From the NCBI GenBank assembly GCA_028066245.1, contig JALCBR010000046.1, forward strand, positions 1-37,387: a stretch of 37,387 nt of DNA. Reading direction: 5' to 3'. Source of the stretch: Pirellulales bacterium (GTDB lineage Bacteria > Planctomycetota > Planctomycetia > Pirellulales > S012-138). The notes below the pieces were generated by a model. The model searched no databases and was not told the DNA's origin. It saw only the letters and a list, made by a program, of their open reading frames with translations. Position 1 is the stretch's first letter, and each line of letters opens with the position of its first letter. Shown here piece after piece: positions 10,612 to 18,345 of this stretch. A program made the position numbers and the translations under genes.

Positions 10612-10845
10612 GATGAGTTTGCCCATCTTTCCCAATATGACATGAAACGGCGAGAACGGGCCGCAAAGGAACACCTACTTCATTACCCGAGTTTCGTAAT
10701 TGCCTGAACAGGGTGCCGCCCATTAAAGCCCGGCTGGTGTAGGCGCGCCGTAACGAATATGGCGTCAATGACACGCGAACAGTTCGCTCGCAAGATGGTG
10801 GCAACACCCAGGGCTTACTTTTGCGCAGTTTCAGTCAGTCATTTC
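10612..10845. other. Intergenic stretch before the ilv promoter
   Basis: Roughly 230 bases with no gene I can support. A minus-strand frame contains SLTPYSLRRAYTSRAL, loosely like a tyrosine-recombinase box, but the frame runs into the tRNA terminator and is too short to call. Confidence 0.4.
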
Positions 10846-10874
10846 TTGACTGCGCAGATTTCTTGAGGTATGCT
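10846..10874 (+). promoter_or_regulatory. Sigma70-type promoter of the ilv leader and operon
   Basis: TTGACT (10846-10851) and TATGCT (10869-10874) are separated by exactly 17 bases, each one or two bases from consensus. Initiation would fall near 10881, only about five bases before the leader-peptide ATG at 10886, so the leader would be translated from an almost leaderless transcript. Confidence 0.75.
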
Positions 10875-10885
10875 CTCTCATTCAT

Positions 10886-11035
10886 ATGAACTCGATGTCG
10901 CACAACTTGGGCTTCGCTCCGCCGCACGGTGTGTTATCAACCGTCAGCGCTGCTGCGCTTGCTCCAATTCAGTCTCTTCTCGCCCTGATTATTATTCTAA
11001 TCGTCGCTCTTATTCCAGGAGCGTGCGGGAGCTGA
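10886..11035 (+). CDS. ilvL: ilv operon leader peptide
   Basis: A 49-codon open frame beginning MNSMSHNLGF and ending PGACGS, followed by TGA at 11033-11035. Codons 31-43 read LLALIIILIVALI: 11 of 13 are Leu, Ile or Val, the end products of the operon that follows. This is the expected composition of an attenuator control peptide, although 49 residues is longer than the 32 of enterobacterial IlvL. No good Shine-Dalgarno is present because the predicted transcript starts about five bases upstream; ATG 10895 (M4) is an alternative start in the same frame. The stop codon lies inside the antiterminator 5' arm (11023-11034), so a ribosome that finishes the peptide would mask that arm. The symbol is by analogy of position and logic, not homology. 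Confidence 0.8.
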   Translation: MNSMSHNLGFAPPHGVLSTVSAAALAPIQSLLALIIILIVALIPGACGS

Positions 11036-11073
11036 GCGTCACTCGAAACAACGAAACTGACAGCGGCCCGCAC
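11023..11073 (+). promoter_or_regulatory. Antiterminator hairpin of the ilv attenuator
   Basis: GTGCGGG (11023-11029) pairs with CCCGCAC (11067-11073), and GCTG (11031-11034) pairs with CAGC (11061-11064), leaving a one-by-two internal loop. The 3' arm is the 5' arm of the terminator at 11062-11091, so the two structures exclude each other. A ribosome stalled at the Ile/Leu run, starting near 10988, leaves the 5' arm free; one at the stop codon covers it. Confidence 0.72.
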
Positions 11074-11098
11074 ACTCAAGTGCGGGCCGCTTTTTTTT
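11062..11098 (+). terminator. Attenuator terminator before ilvD
   Basis: AGCGGCCCGCAC (11062-11073) and GTGCGGGCCGCT (11080-11091) form a perfect 12-bp GC-rich stem with a six-base loop (ACTCAA), followed by eight T residues at 11091-11098. It ends about 20 bases before the ilvD start, between promoter and first structural gene, the position expected of an attenuator. Confidence 0.92.
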
Positions 11099-11117
11099 GG
11101 CTAGGGAAATGAATTCC

Positions 11118-12770
11118 ATGCAATCAGATGCGATCAAGCTCGGCCCTCAGCGTGCTCCGGCGCGGGCGATGCTGCGCGCGACGGGGCTGACCGATGACGA
11201 CTTCCAGAAGCCGTTTGTTGCGGTGGCTAATACATGGACGGAAGTCACGCCCTGCAACATGCACCTCCGCGAACTGGCCGAACATGTCAAACGCGGCATC
11301 CGCGCTGCCGGCGGTGTCCCGATCGAGTTTAACACAATCGTCGTCACCGATGGCATTGCCATGGGGACTGATGGGATGCGTTGCTCGCTTGTCAGTCGCG
11401 AAACGATCGCTGACTCCATCGAACTGGCCGTTCGTGGACACAGCTTTGACGCCGTCGTGGCTATCTCCGGATGTGACAAGACTGTTGCCGGCACGGTTCA
11501 AGCTCTGGCACGGCTCGATTTACCCTCGCTGATGATCTACGGCGGTTCAATCGAGCCTGGCCGTTTCGACGGCCGCGACGTGACGATTCAAGATGTGTTT
11601 GAAGCCGTCGGTGGCCACGCGCGAGGCAACATCAATGATGAAGAACTGCGGGGCATCGAATGCGCCGCCTGTCCGACCGCTGGGGCATGTGGTGGTCAGT
11701 TCACGGCCAACACCATGTCAACGGCCACAGCAGCGCTGGGAATTTCTCCGATGTCCAACGCCCTGCCGGCCACAAGCGACGAGCGGAACGAAGCAGCTTA
11801 TGATGCCGGGCAAATGGTAATGAAGCTTGTCGCTGACAACGTCACGGCGCGAAGAATCATCACTCGTCCTGCCTTGGAGAATGCGTTCGCCTCGGTGATT
11901 CTCACCGGAGGTTCAACCAATGCCGTACTGCACTTGATGGCCATCGCACGCGAAGCCGGCGCAGATTTCAGTTTGGACGACATGGAATCCATCAGCCGGC
12001 GCTGTCCTGTTCTAGCAGACCTCAAGCCAACGGGTCGATACACGGCTGTTGACGTACATCGCGCTGGCGGAATCCGCCTGATTCTCCGGCGTTTGCATGA
12101 GTTAGGCCAACTGAATGATGAGCTCACCGTCAGTGGAGAGACAATCATCGCAGAAGCCTTGGCTGAGGAAGAAACGCCCGGCCAAGACGTCGTTCGCAAC
12201 GTTGAAAATCCCATCAAGCCGACTGGGCATCTGGCCGTCATGCACGGTTCAGTTTCTCCCGAAGGCGCAATCATGAAGCTGCCCGGCGATCACGTGACCA
12301 GCTTTGAAGGTCCGGCGCGTGTGTTTGATTGCGAAGAGGACTGCTTCCAAGCCGTACAGAAACAGCAGATTGAGCCGGGCGACGTCGTCGTTATTCGTTA
12401 TGAAGGTCCGCGGGGAGGGCCAGGCATGCGGGAAATGCTGGCCGTTACAGCGGCCATTGTTGGCGCCGGCTTGGGAGATTCCGTCGCCTTGATTACAGAT
12501 GGCCGCTTCAGCGGAGCGACGCACGGCCTGGTCATTGGACATGTCACCCCCGAGGCCGCGGTCGGCGGACCGATCGCGCTCATCGCTGACGGCGACATCA
12601 TTCGCATTGATGTGGCCAAACGCACGATCGACGTGGATGTCGATCTGGAAGCACGTCGCGATGTTTGGCAGCCGCCAGCACAGCAACACGTTACAGGCGT
12701 GCTGGCCCGCTACGCAGCGACTGTAACGTCGGCTTCCACCGGTGCCACAACCTGTCCTGTTCCGGAATGA
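11118..12770 (+). CDS. ilvD: Dihydroxy-acid dehydratase
   Basis: Converts 2,3-dihydroxy-isovalerate and 2,3-dihydroxy-3-methylvalerate to the 2-keto acids of the valine/leucine and isoleucine branches; an iron-sulfur enzyme of the cytoplasm. About 550 residues from ATG 11118, chosen because AGGGA lies ten bases upstream; ATG 11109 is too close to that site, though in frame. The three cluster cysteines are in [18 protein letters not shown] and [16 protein letters not shown], and the C-terminal [16 protein letters not shown] motif is intact. It is the first structural gene after the attenuator; ilvC follows after 84 bases with no terminator between. Confidence 0.97.
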   Translation: MQSDAIKLGPQRAPARAMLRATGLTDDDFQKPFVAVANTWTEVTPCNMHLRELAEHVKRGIRAAGGVPIEFNTIVVTDGIAMGTDGMRCSLVSRETIADSIELAVRGHSFDAVVAISGCDKTVAGTVQALARLDLPSLMIYGGSIEPGRFDGRDVTIQDVFEAVGGHARGNINDEELRGIECAACPTAGACGGQFTANTMSTATAALGISPMSNALPATSDERNEAAYDAGQMVMKLVADNVTARRIITRPALENAFASVILTGGSTNAVLHLMAIAREAGADFSLDDMESISRRCPVLADLKPTGRYTAVDVHRAGGIRLILRRLHELGQLNDELTVSGETIIAEALAEEETPGQDVVRNVENPIKPTGHLAVMHGSVSPEGAIMKLPGDHVTSFEGPARVFDCEEDCFQAVQKQQIEPGDVVVIRYEGPRGGPGMREMLAVTAAIVGAGLGDSVALITDGRFSGATHGLVIGHVTPEAAVGGPIALIADGDIIRIDVAKRTIDVDVDLEARRDVWQPPAQQHVTGVLARYAATVTSASTGATTCPVPE

Positions 12771-12854
12771 ACATACACCAGTTGTTCACAGGACTTTTCT
12801 AAAGTTCCACCACTCAGATTCGCAAAAGTACTTCACTACTAGCAGGAACGCACG

Positions 12855-13865
12855 ATGGATAAATTTTTCACGGAAACTGACGCCAACAAAGAAGCCCTGC
12901 GGGATCGCCGCGTGGTTGTGCTTGGCTATGGGAGCCAAGGCCGAGGCCAGGCTCTCAACCTTCGCGATAGCGGCGTTGACGTCGCGGTCGGGCTTCGCTC
13001 TGGTGGAACAACCTGGGCTCAAGCCGAAGGCGAAGGCTGGGAACCAGTTCCGGTCGAGACGGCAGTCGAAGGCGCTGATGTGGTGTGCCTGCTTGTGCCA
13101 GATATGGACCAGCCGGAACTTTACCAACAGCACGTTGCGCCGCACTTGAAACCGGGCGCGGCGGTCGTTTTTGCTCACGGCTTTAACATCCACTACGACG
13201 CGATCGCGCCTGCGGACAATGTCGACGTGATCATGGTTGCTCCCAAGGGGCCCGGCGCCTTGGTTCGTGAGCAGTTTGAGCAAGGCCGCGGCGTTCCTTG
13301 TCTGTTCGCTGTCCATCAAGACGCGACAGGCTCCGCAGCAGAACTCGCGCTTGCCTACGCGGATGCGATCGGCGGAACCAGAGCCGGCGTCATGCAAACC
13401 ACGTTTCGCGAAGAGACAGAGACCGATTTGTTTGGCGAGCAGGCGGTCCTTTGCGGCGGCGCCACAGAACTAGTCTGTGCCGGTTGGGAGACGCTGGTGG
13501 AGGCCGGCTATGATCCGCAACTGGCCTACTTTGAGTGTCTGCACGAACTCAAGTTGATTGTTGATTTGCTGTATGAAGGCGGACTCGCCCGAATGCATAA
13601 GTTTGTTAGTGACACTGCCAAATATGGCGATCTTTCTCGTGGCAAGCGAGTCATTGATGAGCAAACACGCCAGCGGATGAAAGAAATTCTAGCGGAGATT
13701 CAGGACGGTCGTTTTGCCAAAGAGTGGCGTGAAGAACACGCCACAGGGTCAAAGAATTACCACGCCATGCTGCAGGCTGATTTAGATCACCCCATTGAAC
13801 AAGTCGGGCAGCAATTGCGATCCCGCTTTGCCTGGATCAGGCAAGAGGAAGGGGCAACGGCATGA
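12855..13865 (+). CDS. ilvC: Ketol-acid reductoisomerase
   Basis: Rearranges and reduces 2-acetolactate or 2-aceto-2-hydroxybutyrate to the dihydroxy acids, using NAD(P)H and Mg. At 336 residues it is a short class I enzyme. The Rossmann motif [16 protein letters not shown] is at about residues 20-35, followed by the cofactor loop [22 protein letters not shown] carries the conserved His. [10 protein letters not shown] supplies the metal-binding Asp and Glu, and [18 protein letters not shown] supplies the other two acidic ligands. AGGAAC lies upstream of the ATG. The stop overlaps the ATG of ilvB by four bases (ATGA, 13862-13865), indicating translational coupling. Confidence 0.97.
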   Translation: MDKFFTETDANKEALRDRRVVVLGYGSQGRGQALNLRDSGVDVAVGLRSGGTTWAQAEGEGWEPVPVETAVEGADVVCLLVPDMDQPELYQQHVAPHLKPGAAVVFAHGFNIHYDAIAPADNVDVIMVAPKGPGALVREQFEQGRGVPCLFAVHQDATGSAAELALAYADAIGGTRAGVMQTTFREETETDLFGEQAVLCGGATELVCAGWETLVEAGYDPQLAYFECLHELKLIVDLLYEGGLARMHKFVSDTAKYGDLSRGKRVIDEQTRQRMKEILAEIQDGRFAKEWREEHATGSKNYHAMLQADLDHPIEQVGQQLRSRFAWIRQEEGATA

Positions 13866-15529
13866 ATGGCGCTCAACTCCTGGTGAGCTGTCTGGAACGT
13901 GAGGGCGTGGAAGAAGTCTGGGGATATCCCGGCGGTGCGATCATGCCTGTCTATGACGCACTGCTGGGCTCTGGCATCAAGCATTATCTCACGCGGCACG
14001 AACAAGGTGCGGCCTTTGCTGCGCAGGGCTTTGCGCGTTCCACGGGGCGCGTGGGCGTATGCATGGCAACTTCCGGCCCTGGTGCAACAAATCTCGTCAC
14101 CGGCATCGCAGATGCGCACTTGGATTCGATTCCTCTGGTGGCGATCACTGGACAAGTTCCCCGGCCTTTGATGGGAACTGACGCTTTCCAGGAAGTGGAT
14201 ATCTTTGGGATTTCGCTCCCCATTGTGAAACACAGTTACCTGGTGGAAGACGTTGACGATATTCCCGCCATCGTCCACGAAGCGTTTGAACTTGCTCAGC
14301 AAGGGCGCCCTGGGCCGGTGCTTATTGATTTCCCCAAGGATGTCTCTCTGGCAAAAGCCCAAGCTCGCCCGCTGGCAAAGTCAGTTGAACAAAGCCGCCC
14401 GTCGACGCCGGAGGCCGTTTCGCTTGCTCGAGCGCGGGAGTTGCTCCGTGAAGCTAAGCAGCCGATCGTGTATGCCGGCGGTGGCGTTCCCAAGGCCGGT
14501 GCCGTGGAAGCGCTGCGGGATTTTGTCCACGTGACCAAAATCCCGGTTGTTCACACGCTGCAAGGGCTGGGTTCCATCCCAGGTGATCATGAGTTGTTCC
14601 TGGGCATGTTGGGAATGCACGGAACCAAAGCTGCTAACCGCGCCGTGCAAGAGTGCGACCTGTTAGTTGCCGTCGGGGTTCGGTTTGATGATCGGGCCAC
14701 TGGTAAACTGGCAGAGTTCGCTCCCAACGCGTCCGTGATTCACATGGACATTGATCCCGCCGAGCTGAGCAAATTGCGGGAAGCCAATGTTGCTCTCCGC
14801 GGTGACATCGTCAATGCACTTGGCGCGCTGACCGTTCCGCTTGAGATCGATCCCTGGCGCAACTGCTGCTTGGAGTACAAACGCGATGGAGTGTTCAACT
14901 ATGACGCGCCATTCGAAGTGATCTACGCTCCGAAATTGCTCCATGACCTGGCCCAGGCAGCCTCTGAAGACACCTATATCTGCTGCGATGTGGGTCAGCA
15001 CCAGATGTGGGTTGCGCAGCATTATTCGTTCTCACACCCGTCGCGGCATCTCACCAGCGGTGGTCTGGGAACAATGGGATTCGGGCTTCCGGCCGCGATT
15101 GGCGTGCAATGCGCGCATCCAGATGCGACTGTGATCAACGTTTCTGGCGATGGCTCGATCATGATGAATATTCAGGAGTTGGCCACAATTCGCCGGTACA
15201 ACCTGCCTGTTAAAGTGCTGCTGTTTGACAATTCGGCCTTGGGAATGGTTCGCCAATGGCAAGAGCTGTTCTTTCACAACCGTGAGAGCGAAGTCGATCT
15301 GAGTGACAACCCGGATTTCCGCACGGTTGCTGAAGCGTTTGGAATACCGGCTCGGCATGTTTCCCGCGCAGATGAAACCGAAGAGGCGATTCACATGTTG
15401 TGTCATGAGCCAGGACCGTTATTCATCCATGCGCACATTGATCGCCGAGCTAACGTCTGGCCGCTTGTTCCACCCAATGCGAACAACGGACAGATGATGC
15501 ATGAGCCAGCGCCGGCACAAGCCAAATGA
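13862..15529 (+). CDS. ilvB: Acetolactate synthase, large catalytic subunit
   Basis: A thiamine-diphosphate enzyme that condenses two pyruvates, or pyruvate and 2-ketobutyrate, the first common step of Val/Leu/Ile synthesis. It has 555 residues in three domains: the N-terminal pyrimidine-binding domain with [14 protein letters not shown] and the catalytic Glu in [15 protein letters not shown]; the central domain with FDDRATGK; and the C-terminal domain with the ThDP motif [21 protein letters not shown] and [16 protein letters not shown]. Length and partner resemble the IlvG/IlvM pair as much as IlvB/IlvN, so ilvG would be an equally fair name. It overlaps ilvC by four bases and is followed after 69 bases by the ACT subunit. 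Confidence 0.95.
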   Translation: MNGAQLLVSCLEREGVEEVWGYPGGAIMPVYDALLGSGIKHYLTRHEQGAAFAAQGFARSTGRVGVCMATSGPGATNLVTGIADAHLDSIPLVAITGQVPRPLMGTDAFQEVDIFGISLPIVKHSYLVEDVDDIPAIVHEAFELAQQGRPGPVLIDFPKDVSLAKAQARPLAKSVEQSRPSTPEAVSLARARELLREAKQPIVYAGGGVPKAGAVEALRDFVHVTKIPVVHTLQGLGSIPGDHELFLGMLGMHGTKAANRAVQECDLLVAVGVRFDDRATGKLAEFAPNASVIHMDIDPAELSKLREANVALRGDIVNALGALTVPLEIDPWRNCCLEYKRDGVFNYDAPFEVIYAPKLLHDLAQAASEDTYICCDVGQHQMWVAQHYSFSHPSRHLTSGGLGTMGFGLPAAIGVQCAHPDATVINVSGDGSIMMNIQELATIRRYNLPVKVLLFDNSALGMVRQWQELFFHNRESEVDLSDNPDFRTVAEAFGIPARHVSRADETEEAIHMLCHEPGPLFIHAHIDRRANVWPLVPPNANNGQMMHEPAPAQAK

Positions 15530-15598
15530 AGGGCTTACTCAGTGCAATTAACCTCAGCGCAGACAACTTCTTCACCAATTGAAAAACGGACACCGAGA

Positions 15599-15850
15599 AT
15601 GAGCAGTGAATTTGATGTGGAGCTTTCTCCCGTTCCCGGCGCTCTACAGCGTTTGCTGGGCGTTGTACGGCGTCGGGGTTTTACAATCCTTTCGCTCTCC
15701 GCGGTTCGTGACGATACAGGGGATGGGTACCGGGTGGCCATTACTGTGTCCGGTGCGCGTCGTGCTTTGACACTTCGCAACCATCTGGCCAATCTGGTCG
15801 ATGTTCGTTCCGTCAACCTTCTGTCGTGCACTCAAGCTTCCTGTGCCTGA
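15599..15850 (+). CDS. ilvM: ACT-domain small subunit of acetolactate synthase (IlvM-like)
   Basis: 83 residues from ATG 15599, comprising one ACT domain: FDVELSPVPGALQRLLGVVRR (with the PGAL ligand-turn), a second strand FTILSLSAVRD, and a C-terminal strand ending VNLLSCTQ. At 83 residues it is the size of enterobacterial IlvM (87) and about half of IlvH/IlvN-type subunits of other phyla, lacking their second domain. In AHAS II the IlvM subunit activates the large subunit without valine inhibition; that this holds here is inference. The gene sits directly between ilvB and ilvA. A GTG in the ilvA frame at 15843 would overlap its stop by eight bases. Confidence 0.83.
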   Translation: MSSEFDVELSPVPGALQRLLGVVRRRGFTILSLSAVRDDTGDGYRVAITVSGARRALTLRNHLANLVDVRSVNLLSCTQASCA

Positions 15851-15893
15851 GTCGCTGGAATCCACCCAAGAGGAAACTCGCACCCAATTGAAA

Positions 15894-17453
15894 ATGTCAA
15901 CTGCGAGCCAATGTGACAGCCGGAGCCAAATTCATGCGGCGATGGACGCCGCGCGGCTTGTGCTGCGCGACGTGGACACCTTGGCTCCGCTCCAGCTTTT
16001 GAATTTTCGATGCGGACCGGTTTGGGTGAAGCGAGAAGATCTCTCGCAAATCCGATCATTCAAATGGCGAGGGGCGTATTTTCGCATGCACGGATTGTGG
16101 CGTGATGGCGTCCGTCGTGTCGTGGCGGCCTCGGCCGGAAATCACGCGCAAGGAGTTGCGCGGGCCGCGCGAAAATTGAACATGAACGCAACAGTGTTCA
16201 TGCCGCAATCCACGCCAGCGATCAAGCAGGCCCAGGTTCGACAACTGGGGGGAGACCATGTCGACGTTGTCTTATCGGGTGACTCATTTGCCACCACAGC
16301 GCGTGCAGCAGCGAGTGACGCCGCCAAGCGGGATCTGCACGTGGTAGATCCGTTTGACCACTCCGACATTATCGCCGGACAGGCAACCATCGGCTTTGAG
16401 ATGCTGGAACAATCCAGCGAGTTCGACGCCCTCTATCTACCAATTGGCGGCGGAGGGCTAGCGGCTGGCGTCGCCTGCGCCATTAAGCGTGCTGCGCCGC
16501 GGATTCGAGTGATCGGAGTTGAAGTTGTCGATCAAGATTCGATGTCGAGGTCAATCCGCGCGGGAAAGCTTGTGACGCTGCCGGAGGTGAGCCGGTTTTG
16601 TGATGGAACGGCCGTCAGCCAGCCAGGCAAACTGACGTTTGAGCTGTGCCGAGATCTGCTCGATCAAACAATCATCGTTACAGAGGATGAGGTCTGTGCC
16701 GCCATCCAAACTTTGTGGGAGGCGGATCGGATTATCCCTGAGCCATCTGGCGCGGTCGGGTTGGCGGGAGTTTTACAGGCCGCGCACAATGGTTCTCCAG
16801 GACGCCCGGCCACCATCATTACCGGCGCCAACATGGATTTCACAACGCTCGAACGCATCGCGCAGCGGGCAGGAATTGGGCGAAGAACTCGCAAGTACTA
16901 CCGGTTCCGGATTGAGGAGCGCGCGGGAGCATTGCTGTCCGTGCTCGACGGCTTGAAAGATCGGGCGAATATCGTGGAGTTTCAATATGGCAAAGTGGAT
17001 CAGCACAGAGCATGTCCGGTGATTGGGTTTGAGTGTCTGGGTACTGATGAGTGCAGTGACCTGCACGACGCCGTCTCACAGCTCCCGGTTTCCGCTGATG
17101 ATATCACCGGCACGGAGATGGTTGATTTCCGCATGATTCCATTCGAACGCCGGCTTTGCCATGATCCACTCTTCGCGCGGATCGATTTTGCGGACCGGCC
17201 CGGCGCGCTGCATTCGTTGTTACGAGAAATCGGCTCCACCGCCAACATCTGCTACTTCAACTATCATTCCAGCGGTGAACTTTCCGGTCGCGCGTTGATG
17301 GCCTTTGAGTCGACCGTTAACCGATGGCAGGAAAAGTTAGCCGAACGCGTCGGGCGGCTTGAGTTCACAATGTCCATCGTCCCCGAGGCCGGCGAATGGA
17401 CGAGCCTCGTCACTTCTTCGACGGAACTCGGCGCCGAGAATATCAGCACCTAA
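15894..17453 (+). CDS. ilvA: Threonine ammonia-lyase, biosynthetic
   Basis: A PLP enzyme deaminating threonine to 2-ketobutyrate, the entry to isoleucine. It has 519 residues from ATG 15894; GTG 15843 would add 17 residues and overlap ilvM. The PLP lysine is in RSFKWRGAYF, SAGNHAQGVA and the phosphate loop GGGGLAAGVA follow, and EPSGAVGLAG ends the catalytic domain (about residues 1-330). Two ACT-like regulatory segments follow (EERAGALLSVLDGLKDR and FADRPGALHSLLREIG), so allosteric control by isoleucine and valine is likely. It is the last gene of the operon; the next gene is convergent, 81 bases away, and I see no strong terminator between them. Confidence 0.95.
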   Translation: MSTASQCDSRSQIHAAMDAARLVLRDVDTLAPLQLLNFRCGPVWVKREDLSQIRSFKWRGAYFRMHGLWRDGVRRVVAASAGNHAQGVARAARKLNMNATVFMPQSTPAIKQAQVRQLGGDHVDVVLSGDSFATTARAAASDAAKRDLHVVDPFDHSDIIAGQATIGFEMLEQSSEFDALYLPIGGGGLAAGVACAIKRAAPRIRVIGVEVVDQDSMSRSIRAGKLVTLPEVSRFCDGTAVSQPGKLTFELCRDLLDQTIIVTEDEVCAAIQTLWEADRIIPEPSGAVGLAGVLQAAHNGSPGRPATIITGANMDFTTLERIAQRAGIGRRTRKYYRFRIEERAGALLSVLDGLKDRANIVEFQYGKVDQHRACPVIGFECLGTDECSDLHDAVSQLPVSADDITGTEMVDFRMIPFERRLCHDPLFARIDFADRPGALHSLLREIGSTANICYFNYHSSGELSGRALMAFESTVNRWQEKLAERVGRLEFTMSIVPEAGEWTSLVTSSTELGAENIST

Positions 17454-17534
17454 CCGAGTGTTGAAGGCGCTGCGAGAGAGATCTTGTGGCGTTTCAGCTC
17501 AAGCCTAACGCAAGACGATGGGCCGTGACTCGTT

Positions 17535-18335
17535 TCACTCTGCGATCAATTGGCGAAGATACATCGCCCCCCGCTCAATCTCGAAGGCAGGATCATTGGA
17601 GAATCCCCGCTCCAACGTCAAATAGCCCTGGTATCCAACCTCTTCCAGCGCCGCAAGTAAGACCGGGAAATCGACTTCCCCGCGCCCGAGCGTAGTCTCA
17701 ACTCCGCGCAAGCTGCGCGCGTCTCGCGTGGCATCCCGTGCATGAACATGCGCGATCTGATTGCCAAATCGGCCGATGTAGTCCAGTGGCGGATGCCCGT
17801 TCATGACCGCCAGCGCCGGATCAAGGTCGATCAGAAGACTTCCCTCTGGCAATGCTTGCCACAGCCGCGAGAAGTCATCGGGCGGGCAGGATGCTGCGTT
17901 CGCCGTCAACCAGGCACCCGCGCGCTGTGCATAGATGCCCAAATCCGAAAGAACTTCCACCAATGTCGACCATTCCGTGGACTCTTCAGAGCTTGGAATC
18001 TGGCCGATGTGATTGAGCACTAACGGCGTTCGCATGGCGAAAGCGAAATCCATGACCTGCCTGGTCGCATCAACTCGGGGCTCAAGGTTATCCAAATCCG
18101 CATAACCCCGCCTGGTGTTAAATTCCACCGCAACGACTTTCAGTCGCAGATCCTCAAGCAGCTTCCTCAGGGAGCGGATGCCTGTCTGAGAAAGTGAGCC
18201 GGGCCTCAAATCTCCCTGAGCAGCCAGCACAACTCCGCGAGCTCCCGCCTTTGCCGCGAAAGTCAACGCTCGGCGCAAGGATTGCCCAAGGCTTGGAAGG
18301 TGAATTCCGATCTTCAATTGAAGAGGCATATTCAA
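17535..18335 (-). CDS. Sugar phosphate isomerase/epimerase family (TIM barrel, AP-endonuclease 2-like)
   Basis: 266 residues with the xylose-isomerase-like TIM-barrel pattern: LKIGIHLPSLGQSLRRAL at the start, VVAVEFNTRRGY, the strand LVLNHIGQ, GSLLIDLDPALAVM (metal-ligand region), IAHVHARDAT and the terminal YLTLERGF with its conserved Glu. The family includes sugar isomerases, hydroxypyruvate isomerase and endonuclease IV relatives; the substrate is not predictable. ATG 18335 is used; the third codon (ATG 18329) is equally possible. It starts head to head with the large secreted protein, with only ten bases between start codons, so their promoters must lie inside each other's genes. Confidence 0.8.
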   Translation of the reverse strand: MNMPLQLKIGIHLPSLGQSLRRALTFAAKAGARGVVLAAQGDLRPGSLSQTGIRSLRKLLEDLRLKVVAVEFNTRRGYADLDNLEPRVDATRQVMDFAFAMRTPLVLNHIGQIPSSEESTEWSTLVEVLSDLGIYAQRAGAWLTANAASCPPDDFSRLWQALPEGSLLIDLDPALAVMNGHPPLDYIGRFGNQIAHVHARDATRDARSLRGVETTLGRGEVDFPVLLAALEEVGYQGYLTLERGFSNDPAFEIERGAMYLRQLIAE

Positions 18336-18345
18336 TCAGAAGGAA

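Noticed and set aside
10870-11112. 80-codon frame across the ilv leader in a different frame
   Set aside because: It reads through the attenuator terminator and T tract and ends inside the ilvD ribosome-binding region. The 49-codon frame at 10886 fits position, composition and structure far better.
12786-13397. 203-codon minus-strand frame opposite ilvC
   Set aside because: A shadow of the highly conserved ilvC coding sequence; no ribosome-binding site or family match.
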